In this document: piece by piece, positions 1 through 6,099 of the stretch
Position numbering within the stretch: position 1 is the stretch's first letter
Layout: each line of letters opens with the position of its first letter
Assembly (NCBI GenBank): GCA_018812355.1
Contig: JAHJDQ010000096.1
Coordinates: 1-11,913 of the forward strand
Direction: 5' to 3'
DNA from: Nanobdellota archaeon
Lineage (GTDB): Archaea; Nanobdellota; Nanobdellia; Woesearchaeales; GW2011-AR9
DNA length: 11,913 nucleotides
Made by a program: the position numbers and the translations under genes
Notes under the pieces: model-generated
The model's input: the letters and a program-made list of their open reading frames with translations, nothing else
What the model was told of the DNA's origin: nothing
Databases searched by the model: none

Positions 1-171
1 TCTATACGGCGAGTTAATCAAATTTACTCTTATTATCTTCAGAATGAGGAGCCCCCTACCATTGGTAGGAGGATGGGGCGACCTACCCGCCCCATAACTG
101 ATACAGAAAAGAGCCTTGTTCAAAAAGCTTACGCAAAGTAGATGCTGGGTACTAGTTCTGGCCTTTTTTGA
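1..171 (+). pseudogene. N-terminal fragment of an IS481-like transposase, decayed
   Basis: Frame 1 is open from the window edge to a TAG at 139-141. It reads through a helix-turn-helix-like segment (RRVNQIYSYYL), then a Pro/Gly/Arg linker (PPTIGRRMGRPTRP) and ITDTEKSLVQKAYAK. This layout matches the N-terminal DNA-binding part of IS481-like transposases, in which a GRP linker precedes a segment of the type EAYxKYRxxA. The TAG sits where that family usually has the tyrosine of KYR. Reading through gives MLGTSSGLF and then a second stop at 169-171, so both a nonsense mutation and loss of the DDE core are indicated. The true 5' end lies left of the window. Family assignment is by recalled pattern only. 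Confidence 0.6.
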
Positions 172-206
172 TTTTTCAATAATTATTTTCTGTAAACCCC
201 TTCTTA

Positions 207-1496
207 GTGGTTAGAAAAGTTTATTTTGTCGACGATAAACATGATAATATGCAATTGAATTTGAGTACATTTGAATCTGAAAAATCAACAGAAACACGAG
301 TGAATGAAAGTATCGCTTCCAACCTTTCATTAAAAGGTTTGGACAAAATCTCGGGTTTAGACGAGATTTTGAAAGATATTTTCTGTAATTATGAGCTTAA
401 AAATGGCATTTTAAAACTGATAAACGAAAAATGTAGTTTTTGCCATGGGAAATTAAAAAGAAAAGGGGCGTATGATAAAGAAATTACTTTGCCTGGTGGT
501 GCCAGTTTAATCTTAACTTTTCATCAATATTCTTGTCCTAAATGCAAGAATAAAGTTGATCGTAAATTGGGTTCTTGGTTTCACAAAGGAGAGCGTTATA
601 GTTCTAATATGAAAGCTGATGCTGTACGACTATATTTAAGCCATCTTAGTTCATATGATGAAGTAAGAAAAGAGTTGAATAAAGTGTATAAAACTAACTT
701 ATCAAAGAAAACAATTCGTAGATGGCTTAAAGACATAGGAAAAAAAGCATTTAAAGAATTAGATGCTCAAACTCACTTTAGTGGTCATTTTGTTTACGAC
801 GAAGAATATATGAAAGTTTACTTAGGTGATGTAGGGAAAAAAGATGCTAAACTACAAAGAGTAGAAGTTTATCTTCTACTCTTTCGTGATGCAGTCACAA
901 AAAATGTAAAGTTAATGCTTTCAGATTGTTTGGATAAATCAATCTTAATTAACTCCTGGAAAAAGTTTGTTGATTGGACAATAAAAAATAATATTCCCTT
1001 TCTTACTCTTACTACTGATGGTAAAAGAGAATATAATATCATGACAAATGAAATAAATAAAGAGTATAATTTCAACATTAAACATGCTTATTGTATTTTT
1101 CACTTAAAGAAAAATTTGTTTGAAGTATCAAACAAATTTATTTTTGGTTGCATGCAAACCAAAAAAATATTACCTGGAAATGTTCTTAATCAAATTAAGG
1201 AAATTGAAAAAGTCATTGATTCTCCTACAAAACAAGAATTTGACAAAAATCTAAAAATACTAAAACAACAAATTAATACTTTTATAAAACCATTACAAGA
1301 TCAAATAATAAGATTACGGAAATATGAGAAAAATTATACATTACATAAAGAATTTCCATTTTTAAGGACAACAAACACCTGCGAACAGTGGTTTGGACAA
1401 ACCAAACCAGAAAAAGTGAAAAAGGGGTTTAAGACTAAAAATGGTTTAATAAATGTACTTAAAGCTTTAGCAGTAAAGTACGTATTTAGTTGCTAG
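207..1496 (+). CDS. DDE transposase with N-terminal zinc ribbon (IS256/MULE-like), 3' end altered by IS66 insertion
   Basis: This is a 429-aa cut-and-paste type transposase. A zinc ribbon is formed by C76-C79 and C110-C113, followed by a helix-turn-helix region (about 132-180, including KKTIRRWLKDIG). The RNase H-fold core shows D198 in FVYDEEYM, D271 in LTTDGKREY, a C296/H299 pair in CIFHLKKNL and E393 in TNTCEQWFG. The Cys-His pair between the second Asp and the Glu is typical of the IS256/MULE superfamily; I cannot name the IS family. The track start is GTG at 207. ATG at 249 (residue 15) is an alternative, and neither has a clear ribosome site. The last codons from about 1478 come from the IS66 terminal repeat, so the natural C-terminus is probably lost. 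The 3' end overlaps the convergent IS66 gene by 11 bp. Activity is doubtful. Confidence 0.8.
   Translation: MVRKVYFVDDKHDNMQLNLSTFESEKSTETRVNESIASNLSLKGLDKISGLDEILKDIFCNYELKNGILKLINEKCSFCHGKLKRKGAYDKEITLPGGASLILTFHQYSCPKCKNKVDRKLGSWFHKGERYSSNMKADAVRLYLSHLSSYDEVRKELNKVYKTNLSKKTIRRWLKDIGKKAFKELDAQTHFSGHFVYDEEYMKVYLGDVGKKDAKLQRVEVYLLLFRDAVTKNVKLMLSDCLDKSILINSWKKFVDWTIKNNIPFLTLTTDGKREYNIMTNEINKEYNFNIKHAYCIFHLKKNLFEVSNKFIFGCMQTKKILPGNVLNQIKEIEKVIDSPTKQEFDKNLKILKQQINTFIKPLQDQIIRLRKYEKNYTLHKEFPFLRTTNTCEQWFGQTKPEKVKKGFKTKNGLINVLKALAVKYVFSC
1478..1492 (+). repeat. IS66 terminal inverted repeat, transposase 3' side
   Basis: GTACGTATTTAGTTG matches the inverted copy at 2862-2876 with one mismatch. It contains the transposase stop codon (TAA on the minus strand, 1486-1488), so the coding region runs into the end of the element. 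It also supplies the last few codons of the opposing DDE transposase reading frame. Confidence 0.6.
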
Positions 1497-2793
1497 CCAT
1501 ATAAACCAGATTAGCTAAAATATTCTTTTCTTGTAATCTCCATGTTTGCATTACAGATAAGCAAACATCAATCCAATTTTTTCCAACTTCGTTTCTGTAA
1601 CATCCCATCCTTTTTCGATGCATGACTATTCTACGTAAACCTCGCTCTGCGAGGTTATTTTGGAAAGGCACACCAGGATAATCCCATGCTGTAAACCAAT
1701 CATCTCCTCCATTTTTGATAAGATTGCTTAGTTTTCTTCCCCATCTTGTTGCATCAAGACAAGTAACAATATCATTTAGCTGGAAATGAAGATAATCTTT
1801 TACATTGTCACTAGGAATATCATCTGTATAAACAACTAATTGTTTGTAAAGTTCTCTTATTTGTTCAAGAAACAATTTTGCTTCTTTATGTCTCTTGCTC
1901 AAATCTTCAAATTCCCTTATCAAATGAGACCAACAGCGTTGCCTAAAGGCAACATCACCATAACCCAAATATCCATCTGTGATTGTGACCCCTAAGAATC
2001 CTGTGAGAAAATTGTTGGCAATTTTTTTACCTCTACTCATCTCTGCATTAAGCAAAGCTATCCCTTTTGTAAAAAAGCCCCACACATAGCCTGATTGGCC
2101 ATCTTTACGTAATCCAGTTTCATCTGCGTTAATGTAAGGGGCTTTGAGTATTTCTTTTTCTAATCTTTCACGAATTGGTTGAAGCAGATTAGAAAATAAT
2201 ACCATAACCATTACAATAGTTGCAGGACAGAATGAGATAAATCCCATTTCTCTTATTGTCAAAGCAGTTTCTTGACAGGAAAGACCTTGCTCTTTAAGAC
2301 GAGCTGCAAGAGATTTAATCCTTGGGCCATAACGTCCCTGTATTTCTGTTGCTGCAATGTTTTCATTGCAATTTTCACAATGATAATGGGAAATGATATG
2401 TTCAGTACAAACTGCCAGTTTCTCTGGCAGATCCATCTGTTTTTGTAAGGTTTTCCTTGTAGGTTCACCTAAAGAACCATGACAAGATGGGCATGAATCT
2501 AATGTGTGTGTTTCACTTTTATCTGCTGGTGGCATACGTATGCCACCTCCATTACTCCCAATTGGTTTGCCTGGAAAACGTCCCTCTTGCTTAGGGGGTT
2601 TGCTTTTCTTTTGTTTTTTAGAAGAAGATGTATGAGGATTATCAAACGCTTTTATGTAACGTTCAAATCCCATAATCTTATCTTTAAGAAATTTATTTTC
2701 TTCTTCAAGAATACGAATTCTTTCTTGTTGCTGGATAGCAATAAGCTGAAAAAGTTCTTTTTTGCTTAATTTTCTTAATTCTTTTTTGTTCAT
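1486..2793 (-). CDS. IS66-family transposase
   Basis: This 435-aa DDE transposase is full length for the ISBst12-like IS66 group. From the N-terminus it has a coiled-coil-like leader rich in Glu, Gln and Lys (about 1-50), a basic linker (58-80), and a zinc ribbon with C101-xx-C104 and C139-xx-C142. The catalytic core has D224 in INADETGLR, D273 in VTITDGYLGYG, the conserved QRCWSHLIRE (285-294) and E383 in NNLAERGLR. No frameshift is visible and all catalytic residues are present, so the element may still be active. The ATG at 2793 follows no good Shine-Dalgarno site. The gene ends inside the left terminal repeat and overlaps the convergent transposase gene by 11 bp. Confidence 0.93.
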   Translation of the reverse strand: MNKKELRKLSKKELFQLIAIQQQERIRILEEENKFLKDKIMGFERYIKAFDNPHTSSSKKQKKSKPPKQEGRFPGKPIGSNGGGIRMPPADKSETHTLDSCPSCHGSLGEPTRKTLQKQMDLPEKLAVCTEHIISHYHCENCNENIAATEIQGRYGPRIKSLAARLKEQGLSCQETALTIREMGFISFCPATIVMVMVLFSNLLQPIRERLEKEILKAPYINADETGLRKDGQSGYVWGFFTKGIALLNAEMSRGKKIANNFLTGFLGVTITDGYLGYGDVAFRQRCWSHLIREFEDLSKRHKEAKLFLEQIRELYKQLVVYTDDIPSDNVKDYLHFQLNDIVTCLDATRWGRKLSNLIKNGGDDWFTAWDYPGVPFQNNLAERGLRRIVMHRKRMGCYRNEVGKNWIDVCLSVMQTWRLQEKNILANLVYMASN

Positions 2794-2840
2794 TGATGTT
2801 CATCCCTGAACACCGCCCCACAAAAAAGGAAATCTTTGGA

Positions 2841-2862
2841 GAATATAGCTTTTTCTATACTC
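2841..2862 (-). other. Hairpin in the IS66 leader, next to its right terminal repeat
   Basis: GAATATAG and CTATACTC form an 8-bp stem around a 6-nt loop, with one mismatch in DNA that becomes a G-U pair in the minus-strand transcript. It lies between the terminal repeat and the transposase start, so it would fold in the 5' leader of the transposase message or in transcripts entering from outside. A role in limiting transposase expression is only an inference. Confidence 0.25.
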
Positions 2863-2876
2863 AACCAAATACGTAC
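2862..2876 (-). repeat. IS66 terminal inverted repeat, transposase 5' side
   Basis: The minus-strand reading GTACGTATTTGGTTG pairs with 1478-1492 at 14 of 15 positions. It lies 69 bp upstream of the transposase start and is followed by the remnant open frame that runs into the HAD phosphatase gene. Confidence 0.6.
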
Positions 2877-2964
2877 CGGTTTTCACAACATTTATATGGT
2901 ACGGAATCTCGTGGAAATGTATGGTATTGATGGATATAAATTTTGGAAGTCGGCTAAAAAATGA
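2877..2964 (+). pseudogene. 3' remnant of an unidentified gene, translationally coupled to the phosphatase gene
   Basis: Right of the IS66 end, frame 1 encodes about 28 residues, including FHNIYMVRNLVEMYGIDG and YKFWKSAKK, and ends in TGA at 2962-2964. The composition is protein-like, and the stop overlaps the ATG of the phosphatase (2961-2963) as ATGA, an arrangement typical of coupled operon genes. The frame stays open leftwards into the IS66 leader as far as 2797, which looks fortuitous. I infer that this is the C-terminus of an upstream operon gene cut by IS66. I do not recognise the family. It could instead be a chance open frame. Confidence 0.4.
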
Positions 2965-3695
2965 CAAACATAAAATCGATTGCTTTTGATTTAGAGGGTA
3001 CGGTTGTTAGTGTAGAAAATGCTCACCATCAAGCTCATATTCTTGCTGCTAAAGATGTAGGAGTTACTTTATCATTAGAAGATTGTTTTAAATCACTACT
3101 ACATTTTATTGGTGGTCCTGATGATATGGTAGCGAAGGAGATTTGTGAAATTGCTGCTCAGCGAGGATTAGAAGCTGATCCAAATTATGTTTTGGAAAGG
3201 AAAAAATTTCATTATCCTCATTTGTTAACTGAGATTGAAATTAAACCTCGAGAAGGATTTCTTAATTTTTTCCATAAAGTTAGAGCAATGGGAATTAAAT
3301 GTACTATTGGTTCGGTAACTACCCAAGAACAAGCGAAAATTCTTTTGGAAAGAAGTGGGGTGGGAGAGTTATTTGGACAAGAAAACATAGTTTTAAGAGA
3401 AGATGTACAGAACCCTAAACCAGCCCCTGATGTTTGGATTGCAACTGCTAAAAAGGCAGGAGTAAACCCTGAGAACCAACTTGTTTTTGAAGATTCTCCA
3501 CGAGGTATTCAAGGAGCAATGGAAGTTGGAGCTTCTTGTATTGGTATGCCTGTTTATAATTGTCCGGATACTGTCAAAGATTTAATGGATGCTGGAGCGA
3601 AAAGAATTTTTATGCAATGGAATGAAATCAATCCAGAGAACCTTCTTAAGAATATTAATCAAGAACATGCATTCTTAAGATTTTTCCCGATATAA
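2961..3695 (+). CDS. HAD-IA family phosphatase, candidate heptose-1,7-bisphosphate 7-phosphatase
   Basis: This 244-aa cytoplasmic phosphatase has the beta-phosphoglucomutase-like HAD layout. Motif I is FDLEGT, with nucleophile D10 and E12 where the general acid/base Asp normally stands. A helical cap spans about 17-90, motif II is S118 in GSVT, motif III is K153 in NPKPAPD, and motif IV is E177-D178 in VFEDSPRG. It faces the kinase-isomerase and nucleotidyltransferase genes, and the only enzyme missing from that pathway is a phosphatase acting between kinase and nucleotidyltransferase. I therefore infer the GmhB role, although classical GmhB belongs to a different HAD subclass. The start overlaps the stop of a truncated upstream frame (ATGA). 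The 3' end overlaps the convergent nucleotidyltransferase by 21 bp. IS66 lies just upstream and may have cut off its promoter. Confidence 0.8.
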   Translation: MTNIKSIAFDLEGTVVSVENAHHQAHILAAKDVGVTLSLEDCFKSLLHFIGGPDDMVAKEICEIAAQRGLEADPNYVLERKKFHYPHLLTEIEIKPREGFLNFFHKVRAMGIKCTIGSVTTQEQAKILLERSGVGELFGQENIVLREDVQNPKPAPDVWIATAKKAGVNPENQLVFEDSPRGIQGAMEVGASCIGMPVYNCPDTVKDLMDAGAKRIFMQWNEINPENLLKNINQEHAFLRFFPI

Positions 3696-4145
3696 AGAAG
3701 TAGACAATCCATGACTTCTATCAGTATAATGAATTTTAATCTTAGGGTCAGCACCAGTAATAGGTTTTCCGCGATAATCATCACCGAGAAAACGAACATC
3801 AATTTGAAGATTTTTTAAAAGATATAACAATTCTTCTTCTGAAGAATAACCAAGGACTAAATCAACAAATCTACTATTTTTCATAATCATCACTCGTTGT
3901 TCATAAGTGTAAATTGGTTTTTTTTTGCCTGGATTAATCTCTGAAGAGAAGTTTTCTGCATTATTAATGGCCATAATTAAAAAATCACAATGTTGCTTAC
4001 ATTCTTTTAGCATAATGACATGGCCAGCATGAAAAAGGTCAAATACCCCACAAGCAAATCCAATTTTTTTACCCATAGATTTTTGTTTACCTATTTCTGC
4101 AAGTATTTCTGGAGTAATAAGAAATTCTTTTATTATTTCTGACAT
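3675..4145 (-). CDS. HxGH nucleotidyltransferase, TagD/HldE-C-like, candidate heptose-1-phosphate nucleotidyltransferase
   Basis: This 156-aa cytidylyltransferase-like enzyme would join a nucleoside monophosphate to a sugar 1-phosphate or polyol phosphate with release of pyrophosphate. It shows the nucleotide-binding GVFDLFHAGH at 33-42 with the HAGH signature, GDDYRGKPITG at 121-131, and GLSTSLYR at 146-153, the equivalent of the family's ISTTxxR motif. The GDDxxGK form is closer to TagD/GCT glycerol-3-phosphate cytidylyltransferases than to the GGDY of HldE, so CTP is as plausible as ATP. The start lies 9 nt after the stop of the kinase-isomerase gene, so the two form an operon. The final residues, including the STS-xx-R motif, fall in or next to the overlap with the phosphatase gene on the other strand. 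Confidence 0.82.
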   Translation of the reverse strand: MSEIIKEFLITPEILAEIGKQKSMGKKIGFACGVFDLFHAGHVIMLKECKQHCDFLIMAINNAENFSSEINPGKKKPIYTYEQRVMIMKNSRFVDLVLGYSSEEELLYLLKNLQIDVRFLGDDYRGKPITGADPKIKIHYTDRSHGLSTSLYREKS

Positions 4146-4154
4146 GTTTTAATT

Positions 4155-5804
4155 TTAATCGGTAAGAGTAGTCTGTTTGAGACTAATTTCTTCTGGAGGA
4201 ATATTCCCTAGTTCTTGCATTAAAACCCTTTTAACACAATGAGACACAATTAGGCTATGAATATCTTCAGCAATTTCCATATCATCTATTTTAGCATGAA
4301 TCGCTAAATCAGCAATTTCTTTAATTTTTCCACCTTTAAAACCACAAACAGCTAAGGTTTTGACACCGGCTTTTTTTGCATATTCTAACGCTTTGACAAC
4401 ATTATTAGAATTACCACTACCAGAAAAACCAATCACTAAATCTCCTGGCTTTAAAAAATTTTTAAGTTGTTCTATAAAAACATCATCATAAGAAATATCG
4501 TTTGCAATAGCTAAAAGTGCAGGCGTATTATCATTTAAACAGATTGATCTAAATCTCTTCTCTAATCCACGAGAAGCACCTTGGATTAAATCACAGCAAA
4601 AATGAGAAGCAGTAGCACCACTACCCCCATTCCCAAAAGTATAAATAGTCCCTTGATTTTGATAGGTCTTTAAGATTAATTTCACAAATGAATTAACGTC
4701 TCCTTTATTTAGATTTTCTAAAGCGCTGTGGATGCCGGAGAAATAATCGTTGATATTTTCTTCCTCAGATTCTTTGAATTGTTTACTAATGAATTCGATC
4801 AATTTCTCTTTCGTAACACTTTCTTTATTACCCATTATGGAAACTGCGACTCCTCCAACACAGTTGGCAATAAAAGGAATAAACTCAGGGTCACAACCAA
4901 AGCAACTTAATAATGAAATAACCGAAAATACAGCATCACCTGCTCCAACAATATCAGTAACATTAGTAGATAAAACTGGGCCTTGATAGATTTTTCCATC
5001 TTTAAAATAAGCAACACCCCTTCTTCCCAAGGTCACAAGAAAGTTATTAAAACCACTAATCAGTTGAAGCTTATCAATTAATACAGGGACTTCACTATGT
5101 TTATCGCCAGTAGCAAATTTAATTTCAGGGACATCCATGGATAAAAATGAAGGAGAATGATATTTGGTAACATAGTTAAAACCAAGATTAGCACTATTAG
5201 TTTGAACATTAACTGCTAAATATTTTGCTTTTTCTTCGATAATTTTAATAATTTTTTCGTTAATGAAACCATGTCCAAAATCTCCAACAATAACTAAATC
5301 ATATAACTGAATCTCCTGTTCCAAAAAATCAACTATCTCCGTTTCTAATTCTTGATTTATAGGTAAATCATTGAGATACTCAACCATAAAAATTTTTTCA
5401 CCTCTTAGTTGATTAATGTATCTTCGCTTTCTAGTTGTTGGTGAATTAGTCTTCACAAATATTTTTTGTTTTACATTTTCATTTAAACTATTAATAATGT
5501 GATCTTTATAGTTCATTTGATCACCAATTAAAGTAACTACTTTTACTTCTTTGGCAAAACTACTAATATGATTAGCAATAGCTAAAATACCACCTGCGTA
5601 AATCTCTTCATTAAAATAATCTACAGTAAGCATAGGATCTTTTATTGCTCCACCTCTAGGATCAACAAAACAATATTCATCGATAATGATGTCCCCTATA
5701 ATGAGCACATTTAATTTTTCAATATTGCTAAGAATCTCTTTAATTTGGATCAAATTAAATTTACTCATAATCGATTTTAAATATTCGTTTAAATTAGATC
5801 CCAT
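4155..5804 (-). CDS. Fused heptose-7-phosphate kinase (PfkB) and sedoheptulose-7-phosphate isomerase (SIS/GmhA-like)
   Basis: This 549-aa protein joins two steps of NDP-heptose synthesis. Residues 30-345 are a PfkB/ribokinase-fold kinase like the N-terminal half of HldE: VLIIGDIIIDEY at 33-44, GG at 71-72 with an N78 substrate loop, and DIVGAGDA at 284-291 with catalytic D290. Residues about 350-535 are a SIS domain like GmhA: GNGGSGATASH at 391-401, SGSGNS at 461-466, and E513-xx-H516 followed by H522. The position of the E. coli GmhA catalytic Glu65 appears to be D405. In HldE the kinase is normally fused to the nucleotidyltransferase; here that is a separate gene 9 nt downstream. ATG at 5804 lacks a Shine-Dalgarno site, and ATG at residue 13 is an alternative start. 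A sigma70-like promoter lies about 70 bp upstream. Confidence 0.88.
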   Translation of the reverse strand: MGSNLNEYLKSIMSKFNLIQIKEILSNIEKLNVLIIGDIIIDEYCFVDPRGGAIKDPMLTVDYFNEEIYAGGILAIANHISSFAKEVKVVTLIGDQMNYKDHIINSLNENVKQKIFVKTNSPTTRKRRYINQLRGEKIFMVEYLNDLPINQELETEIVDFLEQEIQLYDLVIVGDFGHGFINEKIIKIIEEKAKYLAVNVQTNSANLGFNYVTKYHSPSFLSMDVPEIKFATGDKHSEVPVLIDKLQLISGFNNFLVTLGRRGVAYFKDGKIYQGPVLSTNVTDIVGAGDAVFSVISLLSCFGCDPEFIPFIANCVGGVAVSIMGNKESVTKEKLIEFISKQFKESEEENINDYFSGIHSALENLNKGDVNSFVKLILKTYQNQGTIYTFGNGGSGATASHFCCDLIQGASRGLEKRFRSICLNDNTPALLAIANDISYDDVFIEQLKNFLKPGDLVIGFSGSGNSNNVVKALEYAKKAGVKTLAVCGFKGGKIKEIADLAIHAKIDDMEIAEDIHSLIVSHCVKRVLMQELGNIPPEEISLKQTTLTD

Positions 5805-5850
5805 TTTTAATCAACTTTTTTATTATCTCTCATCATAATTCATACTTATA

Positions 5851-5868
5851 AATATACTGGAATATACT
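5851..5868 (-). promoter_or_regulatory. Phased direct repeat AATATACT at the predicted transcription start
   Basis: AATATACT occurs twice (5851-5858 and 5861-5868) with a 10-bp period, that is one turn of the helix, directly downstream of the candidate -10 box. Such placement would suit a repressor binding in tandem on one face of the DNA. No regulator gene is present in the window. Confidence 0.25.
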
Positions 5869-5873
5869 TCTTA

Positions 5874-5902
5874 ATGTTAAATTAGTAACAAAATAGTGAC
5901 AA
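5874..5902 (-). promoter_or_regulatory. Candidate sigma70-like promoter of the heptose operon
   Basis: On the minus strand TTGTCA at 5902-5897 (five of six matches to TTGACA) is followed after exactly 17 nt by TAACAT at 5879-5874 (four of six matches to TATAAT). Transcription would begin near 5867, about 60 nt before the ATG of the kinase-isomerase gene. In AT-rich DNA such matches arise by chance, but position and spacing are right. Confidence 0.45.
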
Positions 5903-5995
5903 CGATTTATTAATGAGTAAATATTTTTAAAATGAAAATTAAAAGATTACTCGTGTTATAAGCAATAATTTTATTCACCAAAATAAAAATCCCAA

Positions 5996-6017
5996 TCGCA
6001 GCAAGCTACAGAGTATT
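5996..6017 (-). repeat. REP-like palindromic repeat, copy 2 (degenerate)
   Basis: Read on the minus strand the core is TGTAGC-TT-GCTGCG, preceded by AATACTC. It matches copy 1 in 16 of 22 positions and in the same orientation. In the minus-strand transcript the stem keeps pairing through two U-G wobbles, and it is followed about 8 nt later by a U-rich run, so it might also act as a weak transcription terminator. Confidence 0.45.
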
Positions 6018-6041
6018 TTTAATGTTTAAATAAATCAAAAG

Positions 6042-6063
6042 TCACTGCAAGCAGCGGGGTATT
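6042..6063 (-). repeat. REP-like palindromic repeat, copy 1
   Basis: Read on the minus strand the sequence is AATACCCC followed by CGCTGC-TT-GCAGTG, a hairpin with one wobble pair, strikingly GC-rich against its surroundings. The pattern of a short GGGG-containing tag next to a GCWGCAAGCWGC palindrome is that of REP-type intergenic repeats dispersed in many bacterial genomes. Copy 2 lies in direct orientation, 46 bp away start to start. Confidence 0.5.
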
Positions 6064-6099
6064 GGATCCATCGCAAACAAATAAAAATACACAAAAATA

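Larger units (their letters stand above)
1478..2876 (-). mobile_element. IS66-family element, about 1.4 kb, single transposase gene
   Basis: The element is defined by an IS66 transposase gene and a pair of imperfect inverted repeats: GTACGTATTTAGTTG at the left end and, read on the minus strand, GTACGTATTTGGTTG at the right end. They agree at 14 of 15 bases. Only one gene fits between them, so tnpA/tnpB accessory genes of classical IS66 elements are absent, as in the ISBst12-like subgroup. The 8-bp flanks (GCAGTAAA left, CGGTTTTC right) are not a target duplication, so the exact ends are unproven or the element has taken part in a rearrangement. The left end lies inside the 3' end of the neighbouring DDE transposase. 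Confidence 0.7.
5805..6099. other. Intergenic region with promoter and REP-like repeats
   Basis: This 295-bp gap separates the end of the sugar-modification operon from the heptose genes, both on the minus strand. Read in the direction of transcription it holds two REP-like hairpin sequences, an AT-rich stretch, a sigma70-like promoter, and a phased direct repeat near the expected transcription start. I found no credible small gene on either strand. Confidence 0.7.

Noticed and set aside
55..95. Two adjacent GC-rich hairpins (CCTACCA-T-TGGTAGG and ATGGGGCG-7-CGCCCCAT), whose loop could pair with an arm
   Set aside because: They fall in codons for the Pro/Gly/Arg linker of the transposase fragment, so the GC-rich symmetry is most simply explained by coding for PTIGRRMGRPTRP. 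No RNA-gene context is visible.
869..1078. Minus-strand open frame inside the DDE transposase gene
   Set aside because: It covers the D198 to D271 core on the opposite strand and shows no independent coding evidence.
2506..2769. Plus-strand open frame rich in Phe and Lys inside the IS66 gene
   Set aside because: It is the antisense of the Lys/Glu-rich leader of the transposase; composition explains it.
4728..4986. Open frames on the plus strand opposite the kinase-isomerase gene
   Set aside because: They are antisense to a well-conserved PfkB domain, have no ribosome site, and give no protein-like motifs.
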